A stretch of DNA of 64,000 nt from Desulfovibrio cuneatus DSM 11391 (lineage in GTDB: Bacteria > Desulfobacterota > Desulfovibrionia > Desulfovibrionales > Desulfovibrionaceae). Position 1 is the stretch's first letter. Each line of letters begins with the position of its first letter. Below the pieces are notes generated by a model. It made no database searches. It was not told the origin of the DNA and worked only from the letters and a program-made list of their open reading frames with translations. Shown one piece after another: positions 1 to 8,052 of this stretch. The translations under genes and the position numbers were made by a program. The stretch spans positions 45,698 to 109,697 of the forward strand of contig NZ_AUCY01000016.1 in the NCBI RefSeq assembly GCF_000430005.1, given 5' to 3'.

Positions 1-431
1 CCGGGGCTGAACTTGCGGCCCTGCTTTCTGCCATTTCCGGCGTACCGGTGAACCTCTCCCTGGCCTTTACCGGGGCGGTGAGCCAGTCTGGCCAAATTAT
101 GGCCGTGGGCGGCGTAACCCGCAAAATTGAAGGCTATTTTGAGGTGTGCAAACGCCACGGCCTTACGGGCGGGCAAGGGGTTATTATGCCCCGCGACAAC
201 ATTACCCACCTTATGCTGCATGAAGATGTTATTAATGCCGTAAAAGCGGGGAAATTCCGCATTTACCCGGTGGAACACATTACCCAGGCCCTGGAACTGC
301 TCACAGGGGTACCTGCTGGCCGGCTGAACAAAGACGGGAAATACACCAAAGGCTCGCTGTATGCCAAAGTGGATGAACGCCTGAAAGAACTGGCGCGCCT
401 TGGTATGCCGGGCAAACCGGGCAGGCGATAG
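1..431 (+). CDS. Lon-like (S16) protease, C-terminal part
   Basis: The frame is open from base 3 and runs off the left edge, so only about the last 142 residues are visible. They match the proteolytic end of LonB/LonC-type ATP-dependent proteases: GAELAALLSAISG, then TGAVSQSGQIMAVGGV and TRKIEGYFEVC. The Lys in TRKIEG is at the position of the catalytic dyad lysine; the catalytic Ser (normally just before AELAALLSA) lies outside the window. The family degrades misfolded or regulatory proteins in the cytoplasm. Which Lon subfamily cannot be settled without the AAA domain. The stop codon TAG touches the first base of a dispersed repeat. Confidence 0.85.
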   Translation, partial: GAELAALLSAISGVPVNLSLAFTGAVSQSGQIMAVGGVTRKIEGYFEVCKRHGLTGGQGVIMPRDNITHLMLHEDVINAVKAGKFRIYPVEHITQALELLTGVPAGRLNKDGKYTKGSLYAKVDERLKELARLGMPGKPGRR

Positions 432-741
432 GGAAACGCTGATTTATTCCGTTTGGCGACGTTGCGACTTTTTTTGCTCGGGCTTCGTGGAGATGTGCGA
501 GGTGGCAAAACCACTCGCACCCTCTGCCCTCACTCCACGGCTTGCTACGCTCGCGACTGCCGTCGGCTTTAAGGTGTTTTTGAAACAGTCATGGACGAAA
601 GAGTTGACTCGGCCCGTCCTGGGCCTCGGCCTTCGGCTCCCGCCCTTCAGGCGGTTTCTAATTCCGCTTTCCTTCGGAATTGTCACTCCTGCTTCAAAAA
701 AAGCTCGCGCCTTGCCAAACGAAATAACTGCGCGTTTCCAA
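431..741 (+). repeat. MITE-like dispersed repeat, long copy
   Basis: Imperfect terminal inverted repeats: the left end reads GGAAACGCTGATTTATTCCG then TTTGGC, and the right end reads GCCAAACGAAATAACTGCGC then GTTTCC. The core (about 510-565) is shared with the copies at 3029 and 46445, and TTTTTGAA / TTCAAAAAAA forms an inner inverted repeat. This copy carries an extra stretch at about 615-680 that the others lack. No protein-coding signal is seen; the short ORFs here are carried by the repeat itself. Confidence 0.8.
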
Positions 742-790
742 ATGCCATGTCACCAGTGCTTCCATAGGAAAGAGATATAGAAGACTAAGG

Positions 791-826
791 AAGGGGGAAT
801 GCTTTTATACAAAAGTGTTCCCCCTA
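791..826. terminator. Hairpin terminator after the Lon-like gene
   Basis: AGGGGGAATGCTTTT and AAAAGTGTTCCCCCT pair over about 15 bp (two G-T pairs) around an ATAC loop, followed by ATTTC. It sits between the Lon-like gene with its repeat and the lipoprotein gene. The T tract is weak. Confidence 0.5.
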
Positions 827-992
827 TTTCATATGCATAAAAGGGCACTGGCCCGGAAAAAGAAGGTAGCAGCCTCGTTACGCACGGCGTACTTGTGCAA
901 ATCAAGGGTGCCTTCAATAGAGCCTTCCGCCGGGGAAGGCCAACCAGCCGCCACCTGATGCAAAATATGAAACACAACAGAAAAACACTTCT

Positions 993-1020
993 TTGCGGGC
1001 CTGCATATATTTGCTACACT
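993..1020 (+). promoter_or_regulatory. Possible sigma70 promoter for the lipoprotein gene
   Basis: TTGCGG (993-998), a 16-bp spacer and TACACT (1015-1020), 37 bp upstream of the ATG at 1058. Pattern match only. Confidence 0.35.
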
Positions 1021-1057
1021 GTACGCAAAACAACACACCAGCCTGTGGGGGAAATAT

Positions 1058-1474
1058 ATGAACAAGCACACAGTAAGCACAATGGGCACAACCGCAGTAC
1101 TTTTTGGGATTCTCCTGCTTACCCTTGGCGGGTGTGCACCCAAGCCGCAAGCCGAGCCTGTAGTAACAGACAAGCACACCAGCATGAATGCCCTGGACGT
1201 GACCGGGTGTTACGCCCCGGAAGGCCGCAAAGCCAAGGGCCTGAAATTTGTAGCATTGGGCAAAGAGAACGCCTTTACCCTGCGCACGGCAAAGGGCAAG
1301 AAGCACCAGGGAACGTTCCGCTGGGAGGCTTCCGGCAGAACCATACGCCTTGTGCAGCAAGAAAAGGAAGTTGCCCACCTGTTTGTGGGGGAAGGTTTTG
1401 TGCGGCTGGAAGGTGAAGGCCCTGGTGCCGGGGAGCGCCTGCTATTGCAGCCAGACGCCACGATGTGCCGCTAA
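1058..1474 (+). CDS. Small lipoprotein, NlpE N-terminal-like
   Basis: The 138-residue product starts with a charged N-terminus and a hydrophobic stretch ending in LTLGGC, a lipobox, so it should be a membrane-anchored lipoprotein with Cys26 as the lipidated residue. The mature part contains VTGCYAP, then GTFRWEASGRTIRL, which resembles the core of the NlpE N-terminal domain (compare the GTFTW segment and following strand). NlpE proteins monitor copper stress and lipoprotein traffic in the envelope; whether that role holds here is inference. Purine-rich GGGGGAA precedes the ATG at 1058. It is followed by the usp gene on the same strand about 100 bp later. Confidence 0.7.
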   Translation: MNKHTVSTMGTTAVLFGILLLTLGGCAPKPQAEPVVTDKHTSMNALDVTGCYAPEGRKAKGLKFVALGKENAFTLRTAKGKKHQGTFRWEASGRTIRLVQQEKEVAHLFVGEGFVRLEGEGPGAGERLLLQPDATMCR

Positions 1475-1578
1475 CCCTCGCACTTTGCACCCTTACGTGC
1501 ATAGTTTTGGGCAGCAGCCACCAAAAATCCCAAACCAAATAGTTTTGACAAACAACACAGAAGCATAAGGAGAGAACC

Positions 1579-2022
1579 ATGAAAAAGATTGCAAAAATTT
1601 TGTGTGCCGTGGACTTTTCTCAGTACAGTGAACAGGTTGCAGAGTACGCCGCAAGCTTAGCCAAGGCCTTTGGGGCAGAGATTATTGTGGTGTATGCCGC
1701 GCCAGACCTTGCCCAGTATGATGACCTGCATGTGTCCCCCGCCACCCTGGAAGGCACTCTGGAGGAAATTTTCATTAACGCTGAAAAAAGCATGGAAAAC
1801 TTTGTACCTGCTTCCTTTAAGGACATAAAAACACAGGGGGTTGTAGTCACTGGCGACCCGGCGGAAGAAATTATTGAAATGGCCAACTCCAGCGATGCAG
1901 ACATGATTATTATGGGCACCCACGGGCGCAAAGGCATTGAGCGCATCCTGTTTGGTTCTGTGGCAGAGCAGGTGGTCAAAAGCGCAACGATTCCTGTGCT
2001 GACTATTCACCCGACGCAATAG
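1579..2022 (+). CDS. Universal stress protein (UspA family)
   Basis: A 147-residue single Usp domain. It opens with KILCAVDFSQYSEQV, the first beta strand and nucleotide-contacting Asp, and ends with the ATP-binding pattern GTHGRKGIERILFGS then VAEQVV, i.e. G-2x-G-9x-G-S/T. The final strand is TIPVLTIHP. The length is typical of stand-alone cytoplasmic Usp proteins, which bind ATP and act in stress survival. AAGGAGAG precedes the ATG. A strong palindrome at 2070-2112 ends the unit. Confidence 0.92.
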   Translation: MKKIAKILCAVDFSQYSEQVAEYAASLAKAFGAEIIVVYAAPDLAQYDDLHVSPATLEGTLEEIFINAEKSMENFVPASFKDIKTQGVVVTGDPAEEIIEMANSSDADMIIMGTHGRKGIERILFGSVAEQVVKSATIPVLTIHPTQ

Positions 2023-2069
2023 CCAAATGCCCTGCTGAAAAAGCAGGAAAAACCAACAAATCCAACCCA

Positions 2070-2112
2070 GCTAAAATCACAAAGGACGCACTGCGTCCTT
2101 TGTGATTTTAGC
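2070..2112. terminator. Perfect 21-bp inverted repeat, likely bidirectional terminator
   Basis: GCTAAAATCACAAAGGACGC and the next A pair perfectly with the mirror arm around a single C. It lies between the convergent usp (+) and gntR (-) genes. The arms end in A/T-rich TTTTAGC, giving a weak T tract in both directions. Confidence 0.6.
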
Positions 2113-2164
2113 TTCATGCGTGCATGGAGTAAACTATACAAAACAACTACGCACCACCACGGCA

Positions 2165-2833
2165 TCACTCCCGTTCGTGCGCCCGCAAAATAGCCTGCCG
2201 CAGGGTTTCCACCGCATTCTTCATGCCTTCATTCACATTCATCTCAAGGTATTCCAGGGCCTTGCTCACATCTTTTTGCACAATGGCCGTAAGCAACGCC
2301 ACGTGCTGGGCCTGGGTGCTGCCCAGGCGGTTTTCCCTGGCAAAATCCATTACCCGGAACACCCGCAGCCTGTCGTTAATCTGGCGCAATGCTTCCAGCA
2401 TAACGTTATTACCGTAAAGCTCTGCCAGGGTTTCATGGAACACCCTGTCTGCTGCGGCGCGGTCTGGCTCTGCTTCCATGGAAACCGTTTGCCAGTGCGC
2501 CAATAGCGCTTCAATGGGTGCGGTGTTGTGCAGGGAACACAAGCCCTCCACCACATAACGTTCAAGGGCAAGGCGCAGTTCATACAGTTCTTTTACCCCG
2601 CGCTGACTGATTTGCTTAACAATATAACTGCGGCTGCTTGTTTTGTGGGTCAGGTCTGCCGCTTCCAGCATGCGCAAGGCTTCACGCACAGGGCTACGGC
2701 TTACGCCAAACTCTGCACACAAGGCCTCTTCCACCAGCACATGGTTGTGCGGGTATTCCAGGTTCAAAATGCGCTTTCGCAACACTTCTTCCACCTGCGC
2801 GCCTAAATTCACTTTTTTACGTGGGGTACCCAT
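2165..2833 (-). CDS. GntR family regulator, FCD (FadR-type) subfamily
   Basis: 222 residues when started at the ATG at 2833, which has AAGGAG five bases before it; the longer frame upstream has no comparable site. Residues about 10-75 form a winged helix-turn-helix with ALCAEFGVSRSPVREALRMLE. The rest is an all-helical FCD effector domain with DRVFHETL and the QHVALLTAI helix, where metal- or ligand-binding Asp/His residues are expected. It is the last gene of the minus-strand cluster running from 9989 and is separated from the carbamate kinase gene by a dispersed repeat. It is the natural candidate regulator of that cluster; the palindrome TTGTATACAA at 10044-10053 is of the kind bound by this subfamily. 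The effector is unknown. Confidence 0.88.
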   Translation of the reverse strand: MGTPRKKVNLGAQVEEVLRKRILNLEYPHNHVLVEEALCAEFGVSRSPVREALRMLEAADLTHKTSSRSYIVKQISQRGVKELYELRLALERYVVEGLCSLHNTAPIEALLAHWQTVSMEAEPDRAAADRVFHETLAELYGNNVMLEALRQINDRLRVFRVMDFARENRLGSTQAQHVALLTAIVQKDVSKALEYLEMNVNEGMKNAVETLRQAILRAHERE

Positions 2834-3028
2834 ATGCTCCTTCTTGCAGCTAGGTCTGCGCGTGTAGCTATACGCTGTTCCTGGGTGAATTGCAAGAAAC
2901 AGGCAAGCACCCACCCTTGCCCGCCAACGGTGACGTGCCAGGGGCAAGTGCTTGAAAAATACGACTATTGTCCCGTAATGTGACAAATGGAATTATTCCC
3001 CTAAGCTAAAAAACATCATACATGGCAC

Positions 3029-3250
3029 GGGAAGCGGTCAGTTTTTTCGTTTGGCAAGGCACGAATCATTTTTTGAAACGCGGGCTGGACTCTTCTGTTC
3101 AACTCAACCTCCCTAAAGCCGACGGCAGTCGCGAGCGTAGCAAGCCGTGGAGCAAGGGCAGAGGGTGCGGGAAGCTTTGCTGCCCGCACATCTCCACGAA
3201 GCCCAAGCGAAAAAAGGTCACGCCGCCAAACGGAAAAAATCACCGCTTCC
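3029..3250 (-). repeat. MITE-like dispersed repeat, minus orientation
   Basis: Same family as 431-741, inverted. It begins with GGAAGCGG..TTTCGTTTGGCAAGGC and ends with GCCAAACGGAAAAAATC then ACCGCTTCC. The shared core (ACGGCAGTCGCGAGCGTAGC) is at about 3120-3145. Its end overlaps the last codons and the stop of the carbamate kinase gene. Confidence 0.8.
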
Positions 3251-4187
3251 TAATGTGTGTGCCTGTCTTGCCGGCTACTGCCTCACGCAGTTTTTCCGGA
3301 GTGGTAATAAGCCCGGTGCCGCCTGTGGCCTTCACAAAGCTGACCAGGGCACGCACTTTTGGCCCCATGCTGCCAGCGGGAAATTCCCCGGCAGCAAGGT
3401 ATTCTTCCGCCTGTGCCACAGTCAGGGAGTCCAGCCACTGCTGGTCTGGCTTGCCAAAACGAATAGCCACCTTTTCCACCGCTGTGGGCAGCACAAGCAT
3501 GTCTGCTTTCAGGCGGGAAGCCAGCAACGCGGCAGAAGCGTCTTTGTCCACCACGGCTTCCACCCCTTCAAAGTCGCCCTCTTCATTCTGCACCACAGGA
3601 ATGCCACCGCCCCCAAGGGCCACAACGCTCATTCCGGCTTGCAGCATGTGCAAAATGGGCTCTTCTTCAATAATGCGCACAGGCTCGGGGGAAGCCACCA
3701 CCCGGCGCCAGCCCCGGCCGGAATCTTCCACCACGCTCCAGCCAAGTTCCCTGGCAAGGCGGTCTGCTTCTTCCTTGCTGAACCACCCGCCAATGGGTTT
3801 GGTGGGGGCCGCAAAGGCAGGGTCGTTCCGGTTTACCAGAATCTGGGTGACAATGGCCACAGGCTGCCGGGCAATGCCCCTGCGCTGAAATTCATTGCGC
3901 AGGGCCTTACACAGCATGTAGCCCACCGCGCCCTGGGTATCGGCCCCGGCAATGTCCATGGGAATGGGGGGCACTTCAGGGGTGGAAAGCTCGGAACGGC
4001 GCATAATAAGCCCCACCTGGGGGCCGTTGCCGTGGGAAAGCAGTACATTCCAGCCATCCAGCATGAGGGAAGCAATATGCACCGCTGTTTCTTTGGCCCG
4101 TTCATACTGCTTGGCTATGGCTAAATGCTCCACATCCGGGGAAAGGGCATTACCGCCAATGGCTATAACTGCCAGTTTCGCACTCAT
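3240..4187 (-). CDS. arcC: Carbamate kinase
   Basis: About 315 residues. The amino acid kinase fold is clear: AVIAIGGNALSP (phosphate-binding glycines), LSHGNGPQVGL, PIPMDIAGADTQG, ALGGGGIPVV and the VDKDASAALLA segment of ArcC/YbcF enzymes. It converts carbamoyl phosphate plus ADP to ATP, ammonia and CO2. I chose the ATG at 4187 because it overlaps the upstream stop as ATGA and has GAGG seven bases before it; a GTG two codons earlier is the alternative. As the last enzyme of the operon it gives the cluster an energy-yielding step, as AllK does in E. coli oxamate/allantoin metabolism. Its final codons and stop lie in a dispersed repeat, so the C-terminal Arg-Lys-Arg may be repeat-derived. Confidence 0.93.
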   Translation of the reverse strand: MSAKLAVIAIGGNALSPDVEHLAIAKQYERAKETAVHIASLMLDGWNVLLSHGNGPQVGLIMRRSELSTPEVPPIPMDIAGADTQGAVGYMLCKALRNEFQRRGIARQPVAIVTQILVNRNDPAFAAPTKPIGGWFSKEEADRLARELGWSVVEDSGRGWRRVVASPEPVRIIEEEPILHMLQAGMSVVALGGGGIPVVQNEEGDFEGVEAVVDKDASAALLASRLKADMLVLPTAVEKVAIRFGKPDQQWLDSLTVAQAEEYLAAGEFPAGSMGPKVRALVSFVKATGGTGLITTPEKLREAVAGKTGTHIRKR

Positions 4188-5596
4188 TTGCACACCTCTT
4201 CATACAGCGCTTCAATAGCTGCGGTAAAGCACGGCATGGGGGCCCAGGTTACCCCGGCACCAATTTGCCCAACCCCGGCATCTTTATGGGCAATGCCAGT
4301 GTTAATAACAGGGCGTATGCCTGTGTCTGCCACAAGGCGGGCGTCTATGCCAGCCGGGGTGCCGGTAAAGTTCAGCATGGGCAACGTAAAGTTGCCGTTG
4401 ATCCCCAGGGTTATCTGTTTCATGCTTATGGTGTTGTTCAAAGCATCGTCGGAAGTACCGCCCACAAACTGCACAATGGCCGGGGCGGCTGCCATGGCAA
4501 AGCCACCAATGCCGCAAGTTTCCGTAATGGCACTGTCCCCCAGGTCGCGGGCTGCGTCTGCCTGAGAATACCCAGGAAAGAACAGACCTTCAACATAAGG
4601 GGCGTCTGCCTGGAACCAGCGGCCAGGAAAGGCGGAAAGCTGAATGCCAAACTTGATGCCGTTACGGGCCATTACCGTGACCATGGAACTGCCCGGCACC
4701 CCGGCTGCCGCATTAAGCATGGCTTTGCAGGCTGCCATGGAAAGGTTCAGGAAGAAGTGGTCGTTACCTGCAATAAAGGCAAAGGCTTCATCCAGTTCTT
4801 TGGGGGAAGCCACCCCGTGGCGCAGGGCCACAGGCACCAGCTTGCGGAACAAAAGCGATGTGGCTGCCACGTTACGGTTGTGGCACTCATCACCCATGTG
4901 CATGGCCTGGGCAATAAGCGGTTTCAGCTCCAGCGGTTCCATGTGGGCCAGGGTTGCCTTAAGCACAGGGGCCAGCACGTCGCGCATCCAGCGCAGGCGG
5001 TGCAGCACCTCGTCGCTGTTGGCACCAAAGCGCAGTACCTTGCCCAGCCCTTCGTTCATATTGGAAAAAGTGGTGTTGCCGTTTACGGTGTCGCGCACCA
5101 CCCACACCGGCATGCTGGGGCTGGTAATGCCTGCCATGGGGCCAACGGCATTGTGGTGGTTGCAGGAATCAATGGCAATTTCGCCTTTTTCCACCAGCGT
5201 TGCCGCTTCTTCCGTTGTGGCTGCCCAGCCTTCCAGCACGGCAGCACCGCACACAGCGCCTTTTTGCGGGCCACACATATCGGCCCAGGCAATGGGGGGG
5301 CCGGAATGCAGAATCAGCTTCTTGCCCTGCATGGCAGGAATAACGTCAGCGGCAGTAGCAATGCCTTCCAACACGGGGGTGGAGGCAAGGTAGCGTTCAA
5401 ACGCAATTTTGTTGGCTTCTTCCACCTTGGGGTGGTTTACCAGTTCTGCCAGTTTCCAGCCAATTTCAGGGTTGCCTTCTGCCGGGGGTTGCCACTGGCA
5501 GGCTGCCACAGGGGTGCCCATGTCTTGCAGGGGTTCTGCAAACCGCACCAGCCCGAGGTTAATAACGGAAAGGTCTGAAGAAAGAATAGATTTCAT
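4184..5596 (-). CDS. YlbE/AllG-like (DUF1116) carbamoyltransferase subunit
   Basis: 470 residues with the DUF1116 pattern: GPPIAWADMCGPQKGAV, SCNHHNAVGPMAGI, MHMGDECHNRNVAATSLL and NGIKFGIQLS. The E. coli relative YlbE (AllG) is a subunit of oxamate carbamoyltransferase together with FdrA (AllF) and YlbF (AllH). That enzyme phosphorolyses oxalurate to oxamate plus carbamoyl phosphate. The start is four bases after the stop of the FdrA-like gene, and the stop overlaps the carbamate kinase ATG, so the three should be co-translated. The family assignment is firm; the true carbamoyl donor in this organism is not known. Confidence 0.88.
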   Translation of the reverse strand: MKSILSSDLSVINLGLVRFAEPLQDMGTPVAACQWQPPAEGNPEIGWKLAELVNHPKVEEANKIAFERYLASTPVLEGIATAADVIPAMQGKKLILHSGPPIAWADMCGPQKGAVCGAAVLEGWAATTEEAATLVEKGEIAIDSCNHHNAVGPMAGITSPSMPVWVVRDTVNGNTTFSNMNEGLGKVLRFGANSDEVLHRLRWMRDVLAPVLKATLAHMEPLELKPLIAQAMHMGDECHNRNVAATSLLFRKLVPVALRHGVASPKELDEAFAFIAGNDHFFLNLSMAACKAMLNAAAGVPGSSMVTVMARNGIKFGIQLSAFPGRWFQADAPYVEGLFFPGYSQADAARDLGDSAITETCGIGGFAMAAAPAIVQFVGGTSDDALNNTISMKQITLGINGNFTLPMLNFTGTPAGIDARLVADTGIRPVINTGIAHKDAGVGQIGAGVTWAPMPCFTAAIEALYEEVCK

Positions 5597-5600
5597 AATA

Positions 5601-7148
5601 TTACCCCACCAACACAGCCCCGGTAAGGGCTATGGCCTCAGCATTACTGCTGCACAGGTGCACACCGGCCTCTTCCAGCTTTTTACGCTGGCTGGCAAGG
5701 CCTTGCACGTCTTTATCTGTGCCACACACAAACCCGATAAACACCAGTTCCCTGCCGCCTTTTTGGGCTATGGCGCGGGCTTCACGCACGGCACCTGCCA
5801 GTTCCCCGGCAGGGTCTGCATTGGCCCCGTAACCAATAACCACATCCAGCAGCACCACAGCGGTTTCCGGGTCTGCCGCTTCATGCAGCAGGCGCTCATT
5901 ACGCTGGGAAGGGTCAATCATAGGGTGGGGTTTGCCACGGGTAAAGTCGTCATCCCCCAGGTCAATAACAGTGTGCCCCTGGCTTTTATGGATATTTGCC
6001 AGTTTTTGGGCCTTGCCCGTGGGGGTGTTGCCAAACACTTCCGGCAAAATGGTTTGCAAAGAAAGCAGTGCTTCATAACAAAAGGTGCCGCCGCTATACA
6101 GGCCACGCACATATTTCTGCCCTGGGGCAAGCACCTTTTTCAGGTCTGTGGCCCGCTGCTGCACACGGGGGGTGCTGGCAGTCACGCTGGTAAAGGAAGG
6201 AGCCTGCCCGTTTGCCAGGGCAATAGCCTTGTGGGCGGCTTCTTCCAGGGTGTTGGCCTGGGTGAGGTTTTTGCCCGTAATGCTGCCGGGGGCGGCCCCC
6301 AAAAAGCACACCACCACAGGCTTGCCCACGCTGGAAGCCTGGGCAAGAACGGCTTCTGCCACTTCTTTTGCAGGTGGCTTGGAAACAAGCACAATGACTT
6401 TTGTCTCCACATCTTCAGCAAGGGCCGCAATGCCAGAGCGCATGGTAAGCCCGCCCACGCTCACGGAAAGGTCATGCCCGCCTGTGCCAATGGCGTGGGA
6501 AACACCGCCGCCAAGCTGGTCAACAATGGTGGTTACTTCCTGCGTGCCTGTGCCGGAAGCCCCCACAACGCCAATGTTGCCACGGCCCACCACGTTGGCA
6601 AAAGCCAGGGGCACGCCTGCAATAATGGCTGTGCCGCAGTCTGGCCCCATAACCAGCAAGCCGTGTTCAAAGGCGTACTTTTTCAAGGCAATTTCCTGCC
6701 ATTCCGGTACGTTGTCAGAAAACAGCATGACGTTCAGCCCGCGGTGCAGGGCCTTCATGGCTTCTGCCCCGGCGTATTCACCGGGCACGGAAATAAGGGC
6801 AAAGGTGGCTTCAGGCCGGGCCTTTAACGCTTCGGCAAGGGAGCCAAAGGGCTTTTCTTCCTTGGCAGCGCCTTTTGTTTCCGCAGCCGTGAGCAGGCGT
6901 TCAAATTCCGCCACTGCAAGCTGGGTGGCTTCTTCCGTGCCTTTCACCACAAACACAAGGTCGTTGGGGGCCACTTCTGCCATGGGGGCATCCAGAAGCC
7001 CTGCTGCCACCATCATTTCCTGGTTGGCAGGGGTACCCATAAGGGCAGAGGCAAGCTCTACCCCTTCCAAGCCGCCCACTTTGGCGGAAAGCTGCATCAG
7101 CGCTACTGAGTCGCGATAAAAATTTTTGAAAATACTGTGTGCTCTCAT
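5601..7148 (-). CDS. fdrA: FdrA/AllF-like carbamoyltransferase subunit (succinyl-CoA synthetase fold)
   Basis: 515 residues. After an N-terminal segment (ANQEMMVAAGLL) comes a CoA-binding-type Rossmann domain with LVMGPDCGTAIIAG, GVVGASGTGTQEV and GVSHAIGTGGHDLS, then a ligase-like domain with LYSGGTFCYEAL, VIDLGDDDFTRGKPHPMIDP and VLLDVVIGYGANADP. These are hallmarks of FdrA, once annotated as an acyl-CoA synthetase and now described as AllF of oxamate carbamoyltransferase. The ATG at 7148 overlaps the stop of the cysteine hydrolase gene (ATGA), with GAAGGG upstream. Paired with the DUF1116 protein it should form the carbamoyltransferase. No DUF2877 (AllH) gene is seen nearby. Confidence 0.9.
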   Translation of the reverse strand: MRAHSIFKNFYRDSVALMQLSAKVGGLEGVELASALMGTPANQEMMVAAGLLDAPMAEVAPNDLVFVVKGTEEATQLAVAEFERLLTAAETKGAAKEEKPFGSLAEALKARPEATFALISVPGEYAGAEAMKALHRGLNVMLFSDNVPEWQEIALKKYAFEHGLLVMGPDCGTAIIAGVPLAFANVVGRGNIGVVGASGTGTQEVTTIVDQLGGGVSHAIGTGGHDLSVSVGGLTMRSGIAALAEDVETKVIVLVSKPPAKEVAEAVLAQASSVGKPVVVCFLGAAPGSITGKNLTQANTLEEAAHKAIALANGQAPSFTSVTASTPRVQQRATDLKKVLAPGQKYVRGLYSGGTFCYEALLSLQTILPEVFGNTPTGKAQKLANIHKSQGHTVIDLGDDDFTRGKPHPMIDPSQRNERLLHEAADPETAVVLLDVVIGYGANADPAGELAGAVREARAIAQKGGRELVFIGFVCGTDKDVQGLASQRKKLEEAGVHLCSSNAEAIALTGAVLVG

Positions 7149-7810
7149 GACTGCAACCCTTCCAGTACTTGGGCGCTTTGTGCCACCCAGCCAAAAATGC
7201 CCCCCTGAGCCTTGATCATTTCCAGCCCAACGCGCTGAAATTCAGGGAAATACGAGCCTGTGGCGTCGGCAACCACCAGGCACTCAAAGCCACGGTCGTT
7301 GGCTTCACGCACGGTGGTGTTCACGCACACTTCCGTGGTGACCCCGGTGACAATAAGGTACTTGATGCCACGCTGGCGCAGAATATGCTCCAGGTCTGTG
7401 GCGTAAAAAGCACCTTTGCCGGGCTTGTCAATAATGTGTTCCCCGGCAATGGGGTACAGTTCCGGAATAATATCCTGGCCTTCTTCCCCGCGCACCAGAA
7501 TGCGCCCCATGGGGCCAGCGTCGCCAATGGTTTTCTGGCCTTTGCCTCGCACTTTTTTACTCAAGGGTAAATCAAGCAGGCTGGCGTTGTGCCCTTCACG
7601 GGTATGCACCACCAAAAGGCCATGCTTACGGGCTGCTTCCAGCAATTTCTTGTTGGGTTCAATGGTGGAACGCAGCAGGGAAACGTCGTTGCCAAGCATG
7701 GCACCAAAGCCGCCGGGTTCCAAAAAGTCACGTTGCATATCAATAATAACCAGGGCTGTTTCAGCCGGGGAAAATTCAAACGCATAGGGTTCCGCAGTGA
7801 TTGTTTTCAT
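7145..7810 (-). CDS. Isochorismatase-fold cysteine hydrolase, biuret-hydrolase-like
   Basis: 221 residues with the family triad at expected spacing: Asp24 in VIIDMQRDF, Lys129 in IIDKPGKGAF and Cys162 in GVTTEVCVNTT. The stretches HTREGH, GDAGPMGRILVRGE, DIIPELYPIAGEHIIDKPGKG and REANDRGFECLVV follow biuret hydrolase (BiuH) of Rhizobium closely as I remember it, more than RutB or nicotinamidase. BiuH turns biuret into allophanate and ammonia. A biuret or related ureide substrate would also explain the allophanate-hydrolase-like neighbour. The ATG at 7810 has AAGGAG before it. Substrate is inferred, and another N-carbamoyl amide is possible. Confidence 0.75.
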   Translation of the reverse strand: MKTITAEPYAFEFSPAETALVIIDMQRDFLEPGGFGAMLGNDVSLLRSTIEPNKKLLEAARKHGLLVVHTREGHNASLLDLPLSKKVRGKGQKTIGDAGPMGRILVRGEEGQDIIPELYPIAGEHIIDKPGKGAFYATDLEHILRQRGIKYLIVTGVTTEVCVNTTVREANDRGFECLVVADATGSYFPEFQRVGLEMIKAQGGIFGWVAQSAQVLEGLQS

Positions 7811-7840
7811 TGCTGTTCTCCTTTAAAATTGTTGCATTTT

Positions 7841-7990
7841 ACTTGGGAAGGCTCTGCCTCCCCAAACCCCTCCGCCAAGGGCATGATGCCCTTGGAACCC
7901 GCATCAGCGTTCACGTTCCCGCTTCGCGAAAACGTGAACGCAAATGGAGGATCAAGGGGCATTATGCCCCTTGAGGGGCTGGAGGATCGG
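7841..7990. repeat. Palindrome-rich intergenic repeat inside the operon
   Basis: Three inverted repeats follow one another: CCAAGGGCATGATGCCCTTGG without its centre at 7875-7895, GCGTTCACGTT/AACGTGAACGC at 7907-7941 and TCAAGGGGCA/TGCCCCTTGA at 7952-7974. The run GGGAAGGCTCTGCCTCCCC before them looks like the start of a structured dispersed repeat of a kind I recall from desulfovibrios. It separates the allophanate-hydrolase-like gene from the cysteine hydrolase gene. No reading frame with coding character is seen. Confidence 0.6.
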
Positions 7991-8052
7991 GTACACAGGC
8001 CCTGAGCAGCGTCCCCCAATAAAAGTCAATAAAATTCCCTGCGCAATACTAT

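Noticed and set aside
400..780. Small ORFs within the first dispersed repeat
   Set aside because: Similar fragments appear in every copy of the repeat in either orientation. They come from the repeat sequence and have no start signals.
895..1416. Overlapping plus- and minus-strand ORFs around the lipoprotein gene
   Set aside because: Only the frame at 1058-1474 has a ribosome site, a lipobox and a family-like domain.
4265..5578. Plus-strand open frames opposite the carbamoyltransferase and permease genes (also 5409-6827 and 8427-9683)
   Set aside because: They mirror well-supported minus-strand genes with overlapping ATGA starts. Their products are His/Gly-rich shadows without domains.
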